NCBI GenBank assembly: GCA_963727495.1
Contig: CAVSGQ010000011.1
Coordinates: 182,175 to 246,174 of the forward strand
Length of the DNA: 64,000 nucleotides
From: Actinophytocola sp963727495
GTDB lineage: Bacteria > Actinomycetota > Actinomycetes > Mycobacteriales > Pseudonocardiaceae
Direction: 5' to 3'
Shown: piece by piece, positions 22,520-31,553 of the stretch
How positions within the stretch are numbered: position 1 is the stretch's first letter
How the letters are laid out: each line of letters opens with the position of its first letter
Position numbers and translations under genes: made by a program
The notes under the pieces: generated by a model
What the model was told of the DNA's origin: nothing
Databases searched by the model: none
Seen by the model: the letters and a program-made list of their open reading frames with translations, nothing else

Positions 22520-22533
22520 GACCAAATTTTGTC
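22520..22533. promoter_or_regulatory. AT-rich near-palindrome before the metallo-hydrolase gene
   Basis: GACCAAATTTTGTC stands out as an AT island in very GC-rich DNA, 19 bases before the ATG at 22552. It is palindromic except for one mismatched pair, and is flanked by CTAG on both sides. It is a possible operator or promoter core. Confidence 0.4.
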
Positions 22534-22551
22534 TGGTTCTAGGGTGACGTC

Positions 22552-23493
22552 ATGTCATCCAGCGCGCACGAGATCACCTCCCCCGCACCGCCTCGCGTGG
22601 AGGAGGTCGGCGACGGCGTGTTCGCCTACATCCAGCCGGACGGCACCTGGTGGATCAACAACACCGGCTTCCTGGTCGGCGCGCGCGGGGTGGTCAGCGT
22701 GGACGCGTGCGCCACCGAGCGCCGCACCCGCGCCTACCTCGACGCCATCCGCGGGGTCACCCCGCACCCGGTGCGCACCCTGATCAACACCCACCACCAC
22801 GGCGACCACACGTTCGGCAACTTCCTCTTCACCGGCGCCACGATCGTCGGGCACGAGGCCACCCGGGCCGGCGTGCTCGCCTGGGGCAAGCCGATCGACG
22901 AGCCGATCTGGAACAAGGTCGACTGGGGTGCGGTGGAGCTCGAGCCGCCCTTCCTCACCTACACCGACCGCGTCACGGTCTGGGTCGACGACCTGCGCTG
23001 CGAGGTCCGGCACGTGGGCACGCCGGCCCACACCACCAACGACTCGATCGTCTGGGTCGCCGAGCGGGGCCTGCTGTTCTGCGGCGACCTGCTGTTCAAC
23101 GGGGGCACGCCGTTCCTGCTCCAGGGCAGCGTCTCGGGCGCGATCTCGGTGCTCACCGAGGTGCTGAAACCGTTGGGCGCCGCCACGATCGTGCCGGGCC
23201 ATGGCCCGGTCTGCGGTCCGGAGAAGATCGACGAGGTGCTCGGCTACCTGCGGTTCGTGCGCGACACCGCGCGGGACGGGAGGGCCGCGGGCCTCGCGCC
23301 GCTGGAGCTCGCGCGCGAGCTGGACCTCGGCGAGTACGCCGCGCTGCGCGACCGCGAGCGGATCGTGGGCAACCTGCACCGCGCCTACGCGGAGCTCGAC
23401 GGGGCCGAGCCGGGCGCGCGGATCGACGCCGTCGCGGCGCTGCGGGACATGGTCGCCTACAACGGCGGCAAGCCGTTGTCCTGCCTGGCTTAG
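22552..23493 (+). CDS. MBL-fold metallo-hydrolase
   Basis: A 313-residue protein with the zinc motif HHHGDHT, later ligands in HVGTPAHTTNDS, LLFCGDLLF (bridging Asp) and VPGHGPVCG. It has the length and layout of the quinoprotein-relay/SoxH or N-acyl-lactonase-like hydrolases, but the substrate is not defined. The C-terminal helices (YLRFVRDTARDGRAAGL) match the hydrolases often seen beside catabolic genes. The preceding 118 bp hold two palindromes that may regulate it. Confidence 0.85.
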   Translation: MSSSAHEITSPAPPRVEEVGDGVFAYIQPDGTWWINNTGFLVGARGVVSVDACATERRTRAYLDAIRGVTPHPVRTLINTHHHGDHTFGNFLFTGATIVGHEATRAGVLAWGKPIDEPIWNKVDWGAVELEPPFLTYTDRVTVWVDDLRCEVRHVGTPAHTTNDSIVWVAERGLLFCGDLLFNGGTPFLLQGSVSGAISVLTEVLKPLGAATIVPGHGPVCGPEKIDEVLGYLRFVRDTARDGRAAGLAPLELARELDLGEYAALRDRERIVGNLHRAYAELDGAEPGARIDAVAALRDMVAYNGGKPLSCLA

Positions 23494-23538
23494 CCCATTC
23501 GGGTACCGTGGAATCCTCCACGGCGCGGGGAGTTCCGG

Positions 23539-26500
23539 GTGAGTGAGTTACACGAGGTCGCCGACCCGCTGGTCGGCCGTGCCGTGCGGCTGTTCGAGTT
23601 CCTCGGCCGCACCCAGCAGCTGCGCAACCTCCCACCGCGCACGGTCGACGGCTACCGGTCGGTGCTCTGGCTCGACGAGCTGCCCGACCACCCCGCGGTC
23701 ACCGCCGCGCACCGCGGTGAGCCCGGGCCCGACGACCCGATCCTCACCGTCGACCGCGTCGCCCGGGTCGAGCCGCCCACCCCGGACCCCGGGCTGCTCG
23801 TCGAGCGCTGGGACGACCCCGACCGCCCGCCCCCGCCGCCGCAGGACGACGACCTGTGCGAGCCGTACGACAGCTGGCTCGCCGGCTGGCAGGAGTGGGC
23901 CGAGACCGAGCGCCGCGACCGGGCGGTGCGCGCCTGGTACGGGCAGCTGTTCGCCACCTACGTCGCGGCCACCGGCAACCCCGAGGAGCTGGAGCTGGTG
24001 GTCGGCGCCGGCTGCCTCGCGTGGGCGCCGCCCGGCCACCCCGAGGTGCGCCGGCACCTGGTCACCGCCCCGGTGACCATCACCCTCGACGACGACACCG
24101 GCCGGCTCGCGGTGCGCCGGGTCGAGTCGGTCGACGCGGCCGACGTCGAGCTGGACATGCTCGACCCCGGCCGGATCCCGAACCCGCGGCACGCCAACGA
24201 CATCCGCGCGCAGGCGCGCGAGCTGGCCGGCCACCCGCTGGACCGGACGGAGACCGGCGCGCTGGTCCGCCGCGTGGTGCACTCGCTGGACGCGGGCGGC
24301 GAGTACCGGGACGCGGACTCGGTTCCCGCGCCCGCCGCGCACGCGGTGGCGGCGTTCGCCCCCGCGGTCATCCTGCGCCGGCGCTCGCAGCAGGGCCTGG
24401 TGGAGATCTTCGCCACCATCGTCGATCAGCTCACCACCTCCGGCGAGGTGCCCGACGGCCTGCGCCCGCTGGTCGACCCCGACCACCGGCCGTCCCCGCG
24501 GACCGAGCCGCCCGCCGGCGGCGCGCTGGTCCCGGTCGACGACGACGAGTTCCTCCCGTTGCCGGTCAACGACACCCAGCTGCGGATCATCCGGCAGGTC
24601 GACACCCAGGCGCAGACGCTCGTGCAGGGCCCGCCGGGCACCGGCAAGACGCACACCGCGGCCGCGCTGCTGTCGCACCTGCTGGCGCAGGGCAAGCGGG
24701 TGCTGGTCACCGCGCACACCGACCGGGCGCTGCGCGAGGTGCGGGACAAGCTGCCGGCCGCGATCCGGCCGCTGTCGGTCGGAGTGGTCGGCACCTCGCG
24801 GGAGGACATGTCCGACCTCAAGGTCGCCGTGGAGCGCATCGCCGCCGCGGCCACCGAGCACGACGCGGCGGCGGCGGAGGAGACCGAGCGGGAGTGCCTG
24901 GCCGCCGTCGAGCGGCTCCGCTCGCGCCGCGCAGACCTGCACGCGCAGCTCGTCGCCGCCCGCGAGGACGAGGTGCGCGAGCACTCGCACGCCGGCTACC
25001 AGGGCACCCTCGCGGCGATCGCGCGGGCGCTGCGGGCCCGGCGCGCGCGGTTCGGCTGGCTGACCGAGCACGCCGACGTGCGGCCCGACGAGCCGCCGCC
25101 GCTGCCGGACGAGGACATCGCGCAGTGGCGCGGGCTGCTGCTCGACCGGGCGCTGTCCTCCGACGAGCTGGAGGCCGGCGGCCGGCTGGCCGACCTCACC
25201 ACGGTGCCCCCGCCGCCCGGGTTCGCCGACCTGGTGGCCGCCGAGCGCGCGGCGGCCGACGACGACGAGCGGCACGACACGGAGAAGGCGCACCTGGCCT
25301 TCGACGCGGTGCGCCGGGTGGACGCGGGCGCGCGCGAGCAGCTGCGCCGCCGGCTGCGCGAGCTCGCCGACGAGGCGGACGGCCTGGCCCGGCGCCGGGA
25401 GACCTGGATGAACGACGCGCTGGCCGACATCCGGTCCGGGCGCGGGCGGGGCTGGCACGGCCGCGCGCAGCAGATCGGCGCGCTGGTGGGCCAGGCGGAG
25501 GCGCTGGTCGCGCGGCTCGGTCCACTCACGACGGTCGAAGTGGACGGCAACCACGCGTTGCTGGTCCCGGTGGCCCAGCAGCTGCACGCGCACCTCGCGG
25601 GGGGCGCGCTCAAGGTCGGGCCGGACGGCATGCCGAAGGTCGGCGCGCTCGCGCCGCGGCCGGTCAAGCAGGCGCAGCCGCTGTTCGCGCAGGTGCGGGT
25701 GGACGGGCTGCCGCCGGCGAACGCGGCCGGGCTCGCCGCGTTCCTGGTGTGGGCGGACCTGGTCAAGGTGCTCGCCGCGCTCGACCGGGCGTGGCCGGCC
25801 GGGGTCGCGGTGGCCGGCGGCTCGGTGCACGAGCGGGTCCAGTGGCACAGCACCGAGCTCGACCAGCTGCACCGGGTGCTGCGGCTGTCCGAGGCGCTGG
25901 AGACCCAGCAGCGGCTGCTGACCGAGGCTGGGCTGCCGCGTCCGGACTGGACGGACCTGGACGCGGTGCGCGCGTACGCCAGGCTGGTCGACGTGGCCGC
26001 CGCGGCCGACGCGCACGCCGCGGCGGTGGTTCCGCTGCGGCGGATCGAGGCCACGCTGTCGGTCGCGGCCGGGCACGCGGACGCCGCGCCGTGCGTGCGC
26101 GCGCTGCGGGAGGCGGCACGCAGGCGCGACCCGGACGCCTACGCGGTGGCGCACCGCAGGCTCGAGCGGTTGCACGAGGTGCGCCGGCTGGTGCGGCGGC
26201 GCGACGAGCTGGCCGACCGGGTGCCGCCCCGGCTGCGCACCGCGATCGAGTCCACCGCGGACGAGTCCACATGGGACGACCGGCTCGCGGCGTTCGGCGA
26301 GGCGTGGGCGTGGACGTCCACCGGGGCGTGGGTGCTGGCCCAGGGCGCGGCGGACGTCAACGCGCTGCAGGCCGAGATCGGCCTGACAGAGCAGCGCATC
26401 CGCGGCGAGGTCGAGACGCTGGCGGCCACCCGGGCCTGGGGGCACGCGGTCTCGCCGGACCGGCTGACCGGGCAGGCGCGGGCGAACCTGGAGCACTACG

Positions 26501-27894
26501 CGTACCTGGTGCGGCGGCTGGGCAAGGGCACCGGCCGGTACGCCGCGCAGCGGCGGGTCGAGGTGCGCCAGGCGATGGACCGGTGCCGGCCGGCCGTGCC
26601 GGTGTGGATCATGCCGGTGTACCGGATCGCCGAGCAGCTGGCGATCGGGCGCGACATGTTCGACGTGGTGATCGTCGACGAGGCGTCCCAGGCGGGGCTG
26701 GAGGCGACGTTCCTGCAGTACCTGGCCCCGCGGATGGTCGTGATCGGCGACGACAAGCAGGTCTCGCCGTCGGCGGTCGGGGTGGACCAGCAGCAGTTGC
26801 GCGACCTGGCCGGCCAGTACCTGGCCGACGACCCGTACCGGTCCGCGTGGCAGGACCCGCAGCGGAGCCTGTTCGACGAGGCGAAGATGCGCTACCGCGG
26901 GCTGCTGACGCTGACCGAGCACCGGCGCTGCGTGCCGGAGATCATCGCGTTCTCGAACCGGGTGGCCTACGAGCCGGACGGGATCCGGCTGGTGCCGGTG
27001 CGCCAGTACGGCGCCGACCGGCTGGAGCCGGTGCGGCCGGTGTACCTGCCGGACGGGCACGTGGTCGGCACCACGAACAAGGTCAACCCGGTCGAGGTGG
27101 AGGCGGTCTGCGAGGCGCTGGAGAAGTGCATCGCGGACCCGCGCTACGACGGGCTGACGTTCGGCGTGATCTCGCTGCTGGGCACCGCGCAGGCGAAGGC
27201 GATCGAGCGGCGGCTGCTGGAGCGGATCGCGCCGGAGGACTGGGCGGCGCGGCGGATCCAGTGCGGGGACTCGGCGGACTTCCAGGGCGCCGAGCGGGAC
27301 GTGATGTTCCTGTCGATGGTGGCGGCCGGCGCGGCGCAGGTGCCGTTGACCCGCGAGCTGTTCGTGCAGCGCTACAACGTCGCGGCGTCGCGGGCGCGGG
27401 ACCAGATGTGGCTGTTCCACTCGATCCCGCCGGGGGCGCTGGACAACGCCGAGGACATGCGTTTCCAGCTGCTCGACCACTGCTACGGGGTGGTCGCGAC
27501 GCCGCCGGACGCGTTCCTGCGGCTGCCCTCGCCGGAGGACACCCTGGTCGAGCCGTTCGGCTCGCTGTTCGTCCAGCACGTGGCGAACCGGCTGGTGGCG
27601 CTGGGGTACTCGGTGGTGCCGCGGTACGCGGTGGACTCGGCCGTGCTGGACCTGGTGGTCGTCGGCGCCCGGTCCCGGCTGGCGATCGTGTGCGAGGGCG
27701 ACGAGTGGCGCGGCGCGGCGGCCTACGAGCGGGACCTCGCCCGGCACCGCGACCTGGAGCGGTGCGGCTGGCGGTTCTTCCGCATCCGAGCGTCGTCGTT
27801 CTACGTCTCGGAGTCCGCGGTGCTCGAGCGGCTGCTCGCGACGCTCGGCCAGCTGGACATCCAGCCGCGGGCGCACGCGCCGGCGCACCACTAA
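23539..27894 (+). CDS. Large SF1 (UPF1-like) helicase with C-terminal Vsr/MTES_1575-like nuclease
   Basis: A 1451-residue protein. Residues 1-350 are an N-terminal region of unknown type. Walker A (QGPPGTGKTHTAA) is near 364; a long insertion rich in coiled-coil and DExx-spacing helices follows; the DEAD-type box is VIVDEASQAGLE near 1046, with VIGDDKQVSPSAVG, LTEHRRC, the DFQGAERDVMFLS motif V and a YNVAASRARD motif VI, as in COG1112 helicases. The last 100 residues (ALGYSVVPRYAVDSAVLDLV, AIVCEGDEWRG, LERCGWRFFRIRAS) look like a PD-(D/E)XK nuclease. Such helicase-nuclease fusions occur in anti-phage systems (Mokosh-like) and in RNA/DNA repair. The GTG follows GGGGAG. Confidence 0.85.
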   Translation: MSELHEVADPLVGRAVRLFEFLGRTQQLRNLPPRTVDGYRSVLWLDELPDHPAVTAAHRGEPGPDDPILTVDRVARVEPPTPDPGLLVERWDDPDRPPPPPQDDDLCEPYDSWLAGWQEWAETERRDRAVRAWYGQLFATYVAATGNPEELELVVGAGCLAWAPPGHPEVRRHLVTAPVTITLDDDTGRLAVRRVESVDAADVELDMLDPGRIPNPRHANDIRAQARELAGHPLDRTETGALVRRVVHSLDAGGEYRDADSVPAPAAHAVAAFAPAVILRRRSQQGLVEIFATIVDQLTTSGEVPDGLRPLVDPDHRPSPRTEPPAGGALVPVDDDEFLPLPVNDTQLRIIRQVDTQAQTLVQGPPGTGKTHTAAALLSHLLAQGKRVLVTAHTDRALREVRDKLPAAIRPLSVGVVGTSREDMSDLKVAVERIAAAATEHDAAAAEETERECLAAVERLRSRRADLHAQLVAAREDEVREHSHAGYQGTLAAIARALRARRARFGWLTEHADVRPDEPPPLPDEDIAQWRGLLLDRALSSDELEAGGRLADLTTVPPPPGFADLVAAERAAADDDERHDTEKAHLAFDAVRRVDAGAREQLRRRLRELADEADGLARRRETWMNDALADIRSGRGRGWHGRAQQIGALVGQAEALVARLGPLTTVEVDGNHALLVPVAQQLHAHLAGGALKVGPDGMPKVGALAPRPVKQAQPLFAQVRVDGLPPANAAGLAAFLVWADLVKVLAALDRAWPAGVAVAGGSVHERVQWHSTELDQLHRVLRLSEALETQQRLLTEAGLPRPDWTDLDAVRAYARLVDVAAAADAHAAAVVPLRRIEATLSVAAGHADAAPCVRALREAARRRDPDAYAVAHRRLERLHEVRRLVRRRDELADRVPPRLRTAIESTADESTWDDRLAAFGEAWAWTSTGAWVLAQGAADVNALQAEIGLTEQRIRGEVETLAATRAWGHAVSPDRLTGQARANLEHYAYLVRRLGKGTGRYAAQRRVEVRQAMDRCRPAVPVWIMPVYRIAEQLAIGRDMFDVVIVDEASQAGLEATFLQYLAPRMVVIGDDKQVSPSAVGVDQQQLRDLAGQYLADDPYRSAWQDPQRSLFDEAKMRYRGLLTLTEHRRCVPEIIAFSNRVAYEPDGIRLVPVRQYGADRLEPVRPVYLPDGHVVGTTNKVNPVEVEAVCEALEKCIADPRYDGLTFGVISLLGTAQAKAIERRLLERIAPEDWAARRIQCGDSADFQGAERDVMFLSMVAAGAAQVPLTRELFVQRYNVAASRARDQMWLFHSIPPGALDNAEDMRFQLLDHCYGVVATPPDAFLRLPSPEDTLVEPFGSLFVQHVANRLVALGYSVVPRYAVDSAVLDLVVVGARSRLAIVCEGDEWRGAAAYERDLARHRDLERCGWRFFRIRASSFYVSESAVLERLLATLGQLDIQPRAHAPAHH

Positions 27895-27968
27895 GGGTGA
27901 CCCGGAATCCTCCCGGATATGCGCCGTCCGCCCTGGCAGACCCGCCGGTCGCGGCCGACTCTGGAGGT

Positions 27969-28286
27969 ATGAGTCACGAGTTGAGCAGCGCGGACCTGCG
28001 GGCCATCGCACGCCTGGCCGACGACCCGGCGCGCCGCTTCGAGCTGTCCGCCGAGATCACCATCGTCGTCCACGACCTGGACGCACTGCGGGCGGCCGCG
28101 AGGAGGTCGTTCGACCACGGCCGCTTCGCGAGCGAGCAGGAGCGCGCCCGGGCGTGGGCGGCGATCGAGGACAACCCCACGAGCCTGATCTCCCAGGCCA
28201 TCGACTTCGCCCGGCTGACCGAGGACATCCCCGGCATCCTCGGCCACACCGCCGACTGGACCGTCCGCCCCACCACCCCCACCTGA
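27969..28286 (+). CDS. Hypothetical protein (105 aa) after the helicase
   Basis: A mostly helical, acidic small protein (LSSADLRAIARLADDPARRF, ITIVVHDLDALRAAARRSF, TSLISQAIDFARLTEDIPG). GGAGG is only one base from the ATG, which is unusually close. It is 74 bases after the helicase stop and is followed directly by repeat array 2. No family was recognised. It may be an accessory of the helicase or an independent gene. Confidence 0.6.
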   Translation: MSHELSSADLRAIARLADDPARRFELSAEITIVVHDLDALRAAARRSFDHGRFASEQERARAWAAIEDNPTSLISQAIDFARLTEDIPGILGHTADWTVRPTTPT

Positions 28287-28289
28287 CCC

Positions 28290-28656
28290 CCCGACCCCGC
28301 GAGTCCAACCCTCCCGACCCGCGAGTCCAACCCTCCGCGACCCGCGAGTCCCCCACTCCGGACCCGCGAGTCCCCCACTCCGGACCCGCGAGTCCCCCTC
28401 TGCGGTCCGGCGAGTCCCCCTGCGGGCGGCGGAGGCATGGCGCGCAGCCGCCGGAACCACGAGGAGGTGGGCGGCGCGACCGGGGACTCGCCCAGCCGCA
28501 ACGGGGGACTCGCCCAACCGGAACGGGGGACTCGCGCGATCGGAGCGGGTGGACTCGCGGGTTCGGAGCGTTGGACTCGCGGGTTCGGAGCGTTGGACAC
28601 GCGGGTTCGGAGCGTTGGACACGCGGGTTCGGAGGGTTGGACTCGCGGGGTTGGGG
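28290..28656. repeat. 22-bp repeat array 2 (inverted), fills a convergent gap
   Basis: About six forward units (CGCGAGTCCAACCCTCC and CGCGAGTCCCCCACTCC types) are followed, after a 70-bp unique stretch near 28420-28490, by about eight units in reverse orientation (GGTTCGGAGCGTTGGACTCG type). The array occupies the whole gap between the convergent small ORF and iclR genes. The transcript from either side would fold into a long imperfect stem. Confidence 0.85.
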
Positions 28657-29433
28657 TCAGTGGCGGGTGCGGGCGGGGAGGTCGGCTTCGACCTTGGCGG
28701 CGGTCTTGAGCAGTGGGGGGAGCAGGTCGCGGCGCATGGCCTCCAGGGAGGTGCGGCTGGCGTGCGCGGAGACGTTGAGGGCCGCCACCACCTTGCCGGT
28801 GCGGTCCCGGATGGGCACGGCCAGCGCGCGCAGGCCCTCCTCCAGCTCCTGGTTCACCAGCGCCCACCCCTGCGAGCGCACCCGGGCGACCTCCCCGCGC
28901 AACGACGCCACCGACGACACCGTCCGCGCGGTCAGCGGCTCCAGGCGCACGGCCGACAGGTAGGCGGCCAGCTCCTCCTCCGCCATGCCGGCCAGCAGCA
29001 CCCGGCCCATGGACGTCGCGTACGCCGGGAACCGGGTGCCCACGCTGATCGACACCGTCATGATCCGGCTCACCGGCACGCGGGCCACGTACACGACGTC
29101 GTGCCCGTCCAGCACGGACACCGACGACGACTCGTTCACCTCGCCGACCAGGGCCTCCAGGTGCGGCTCCGCGACCTCCGGCAGCGACAGGCTGGACAGG
29201 TACGCGTACCCCAGCTCCAGCACCTTCGCGGTCAGCGAGAAGAACCGGCCGTCCGAGCGCACGTACCCCAGCGAGGCCAGCGTCAGCAGGAACCGCCGCG
29301 CCACCGCACGGGTCACCCCGGTGACCGCGGCGACCTCGCTGAGCGTCAGCTCGGGGTGCTCGTGGTCGAACGCGCGGATCACCGACAGCCCGCGCTCCAG
29401 CGACTGCACGAAGTCGGACCCACGCCCGGCCAC
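28657..29433 (-). CDS. IclR-family regulator (PcaR/PcaU/PobR type)
   Basis: A 258-residue protein. The winged helix is at residues about 8-65 (FVQSLERGLSVIRAFD, LTLSEVAAVTGVTRAVARRF, LGYVRSDGRFFSLTAKVLEL), and the IclR effector domain follows (VARVPVSRIMTVSISVGTRF, AYATSMGRVLLAG, NQELEEGLRALAVPIRD). FVQSLERGL and the ATSMGRVLL segment are characteristic of the beta-ketoadipate regulators. It is the last gene of the pcaIJHG operon, 18 bases after pcaG, and is likely its aromatic-acid-responsive regulator. Confidence 0.9.
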   Translation of the reverse strand: MAGRGSDFVQSLERGLSVIRAFDHEHPELTLSEVAAVTGVTRAVARRFLLTLASLGYVRSDGRFFSLTAKVLELGYAYLSSLSLPEVAEPHLEALVGEVNESSSVSVLDGHDVVYVARVPVSRIMTVSISVGTRFPAYATSMGRVLLAGMAEEELAAYLSAVRLEPLTARTVSSVASLRGEVARVRSQGWALVNQELEEGLRALAVPIRDRTGKVVAALNVSAHASRTSLEAMRRDLLPPLLKTAAKVEADLPARTRH

Positions 29434-29451
29434 TGCCCACCCCCTGAACGG

Positions 29452-29997
29452 CTAGATGCTGAAGAAGACTGTCTCACGCTCGCCCTGCAACCGGATGTCG
29501 AACGTGTACCCGTCGTCCGACCGCACCGCCACCAGCGTGCCGCGGCGATCCTCCGGTACGGCCGACAGCGCCGGGTCGTCCACATTGGACGGCTCGTCCG
29601 GCAGGTACACCCGGGTCACCACCCGGTCGAGCAGGCCGCGCGCGAACACCGACAGGTCGATGTGCGGCGCCTGCAACCGGCCGTCCGGCCCGGGCACCCG
29701 CCCCGGCCGCACCGTCCGGATGCCCCAGCGGCCCTCGGCGTCGGTCGGGCACCGGCCGAAGCCGGGGAAACCCGCCACGGCGCCGCGCGGGTCGTCCGGG
29801 TGGTCGAACCGCCCGTCCTCGGATGCCTGCCAGCTCTCGATCAGCGCGTCCGGCACCGGCTCGCCCGCCCCGTCGAACACCCGGCCCCGCAGCCAGAAGG
29901 CGCCGGGCGTGTCCGCCGAAACGACCTCCGGCCCGTCCGGCCAGTTCAGCGCGGCCGCGAAGAACGGGCCCACCGTCTGCGAGGGCGTCAGCTCCAT
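29452..29997 (-). CDS. pcaG: Protocatechuate 3,4-dioxygenase alpha subunit
   Basis: A 181-residue intradiol dioxygenase subunit. It starts MELTPSQTVGPFFAAAL, the canonical PcaG N-terminus, then GAGEPVPDALIESWQAS, FGRCPTDAEGRWGIRTVRPG, APHIDLSVFARGLLDRVVTR and VYLPDEPSN. As in other alpha subunits, the full iron ligand set is not expected. The ATG overlaps the pcaH stop (ATGA), so the two subunits are made in step. With PcaH it cleaves protocatechuate to 3-carboxy-cis,cis-muconate. Confidence 0.95.
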   Translation of the reverse strand: MELTPSQTVGPFFAAALNWPDGPEVVSADTPGAFWLRGRVFDGAGEPVPDALIESWQASEDGRFDHPDDPRGAVAGFPGFGRCPTDAEGRWGIRTVRPGRVPGPDGRLQAPHIDLSVFARGLLDRVVTRVYLPDEPSNVDDPALSAVPEDRRGTLVAVRSDDGYTFDIRLQGERETVFFSI

Positions 29998-30725
29998 CAG
30001 GACTCCATCGGCGTCTGGTCCCGGCCGCGCAGGACGATGTCGAACCGGTACGCGAGCGCCCACTCCGGCACGGTCTGCGACAGGTCGAACGCGGAGATCA
30101 TCCGGTGCCGGGCGCCCTCGGGCACGGCGTTGTAGATCGGGTCCTGGTAGAACAGCGGGTCGCCCGGGAAGTACATCTGGGTCACCAGCCGCTGCACGAA
30201 CGCCCGGCCGAACAGCGAGAAGTGGAGGTGCTGGGAGCGCCAGGCGTTCTCGTGGTTGCGCCACGGGTAGGCGCCCGGCTTGATCGTGACGAACCGGTAG
30301 CGCCCGGTGGAGTCGGTCAGGCACCGCCCGACCCCGGTGAAGTTCGGGTCCAGCGGCGCCGGGTGCTGGTCCCTGGGGTGGATGTAGCGCCCGGCCGAGT
30401 TCGCCTGCCACAGCTCGACGAGCGTGTCCGGCACCGCGCGGCCGTCGCTGTCGAGCACCCGGCCGTGCACGATGATCCGCTCGCCGAGCGGCTCCCCGTC
30501 GTGCCGGCGGGTCAGGTCGCTGTCGGAGTCGACGACGCGCCCCTCGCCCAGCACCGGGCCGGTGATCTCGGTGAGCGAGTGCGCCAGCAGCACCGGCTCC
30601 TGGCTCGGCGCGCGCAGCACGGTCGAGACGTACCCGGGCGACGCGAGCGGCGGGTGCGTGCCGCCGGGATCGCGCCGGTAGCCCGGCACCGCGCCGACTG
30701 TTCGCTCCGCTCCTCCGCTACTCAC
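29997..30725 (-). CDS. pcaH: Protocatechuate 3,4-dioxygenase beta subunit
   Basis: A 242-residue catalytic subunit. It has HPPLASPGYVSTVLRAPSQ, LVELWQANSAGRYIHPRDQH (Tyr ligand region), GAYPWRNHENAWRSQHLHFS (Tyr and the His pair that bind Fe3+) and LVTQMYFPGDPLF. The GTG at 30725 has GGGGGAG upstream; a GTG at residue 13 is an alternative. Upstream, the pcaJ stop overlaps an ATG opening a 22-codon ORF that ends in the linker repeat, so the start region has been altered by small repeats. Confidence 0.95.
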   Translation of the reverse strand: MSSGGAERTVGAVPGYRRDPGGTHPPLASPGYVSTVLRAPSQEPVLLAHSLTEITGPVLGEGRVVDSDSDLTRRHDGEPLGERIIVHGRVLDSDGRAVPDTLVELWQANSAGRYIHPRDQHPAPLDPNFTGVGRCLTDSTGRYRFVTIKPGAYPWRNHENAWRSQHLHFSLFGRAFVQRLVTQMYFPGDPLFYQDPIYNAVPEGARHRMISAFDLSQTVPEWALAYRFDIVLRGRDQTPMES

Positions 30726-30783
30726 CGTCTCTCCCCCTCCGTCCGGACGGCGAACGCTCCGTCGCTCCGCTCACCACCAGATC
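30700..30783. repeat. GAGCGGAGCGAAC linker repeats before pcaH
   Basis: On the minus strand two related strings occur, GTGAGCGGAGCGACGGAGCG near 30764-30783 and GTGAGTAGCGGAGGAGCGGA near 30706-30725, followed by GCGAAC. A third relative is at 33511-33542. They lie at gene junctions and contain the start or stop GTGA. Confidence 0.5.
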
Positions 30784-30785
30784 CG

Positions 30786-31553
30786 TCATGGCTGGCTTCC
30801 TTCCACGAGCCGGCGCAGCACCGCCAGCTCCTCGTCGGTCGGCGGCTCGGTGACGGCCACCTCGTCGGCCACCTTGAGGTCCCAGCCGGTCGCGGCGCGC
30901 ACGTCCGCGACCTCCACCCCGGGGTGTACCCGGGTCAGCGTGAGCTCACGCGAGGCCGGGTCCGGCTCGAGCACGCAGATGTCGGTGACCACCCGCACCG
31001 GGCCGCGGCCGCGCAGGCCGAGCTTCTCCCGGGAGTCGTAGCCGTCGCCGTGGCCGACCGAGGTGACGAAGTCGACCCGCTCGACGAACGTCCGCAGCCC
31101 GTGCCGGACCATGATGAACACCTCGCGGCAGGACGCGGCGATCTCCGGCGCGCCGCCCGAGCCGGGCAGGCGCACCCGGGGGTGCGCGTAGTCGCCGCCG
31201 ATGACGGTGGTGTTGAGGTTGCCGAATCGGTCCAGCTGGGCCGCGGACAGGAAGCCCACGTCGATCCGGCCCGGCTGCAGCCAGTAGTTGAACACCTCCG
31301 GAACGCTCACCACCGCGTCCGCCGTCTCCGCCAGCTCACCGTCCCCGATGGACAGCGGCAGCCGGCTCGGCTTGGCGCCGATGGCACCCGACTCGTAGAT
31401 CAGCACCAGGTCCGGCGCGTGCACCCGGCGGGCCAGGTTGGCCGCCGTGCTCGGCAGCCCGATGCCGACGAAGCAGGACGTGTGGCCGGCGAGCGCCCGC
31501 GAAGCCTCGACCGACATCATCTCCTCCGCGGTCCAGCCCGGTGACCCGGTCAT
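30786..31553 (-). CDS. pcaJ: 3-oxoadipate CoA-transferase beta subunit
   Basis: A 255-residue class I CoA-transferase subunit. The active-site Glu is in LIYESGAIGAKP (the SENG-like motif reads ESGA). Further marks are GIGLPSTAANLARR, GFLSAAQLDRFGNLNTTVIG and the C-terminal PTDEELAVLRRLV. Its ATG overlaps the pcaI stop. With PcaI it transfers CoA from succinyl-CoA to 3-oxoadipate. ESGA also occurs in IpdB-type steroid-ring hydrolases of the same fold; the pca context decides for PcaJ. Confidence 0.85.
   Translation of the reverse strand: MTGSPGWTAEEMMSVEASRALAGHTSCFVGIGLPSTAANLARRVHAPDLVLIYESGAIGAKPSRLPLSIGDGELAETADAVVSVPEVFNYWLQPGRIDVGFLSAAQLDRFGNLNTTVIGGDYAHPRVRLPGSGGAPEIAASCREVFIMVRHGLRTFVERVDFVTSVGHGDGYDSREKLGLRGRGPVRVVTDICVLEPDPASRELTLTRVHPGVEVADVRAATGWDLKVADEVAVTEPPTDEELAVLRRLVEGSQP

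Noticed and set aside
23548..28011. 1487-codon open frame antisense to the helicase gene
   Set aside because: It is a by-product of GC-rich third positions; its translation is low-complexity His/Arg/Pro/Val-rich and matches no domain, whereas the plus frame has all helicase motifs.
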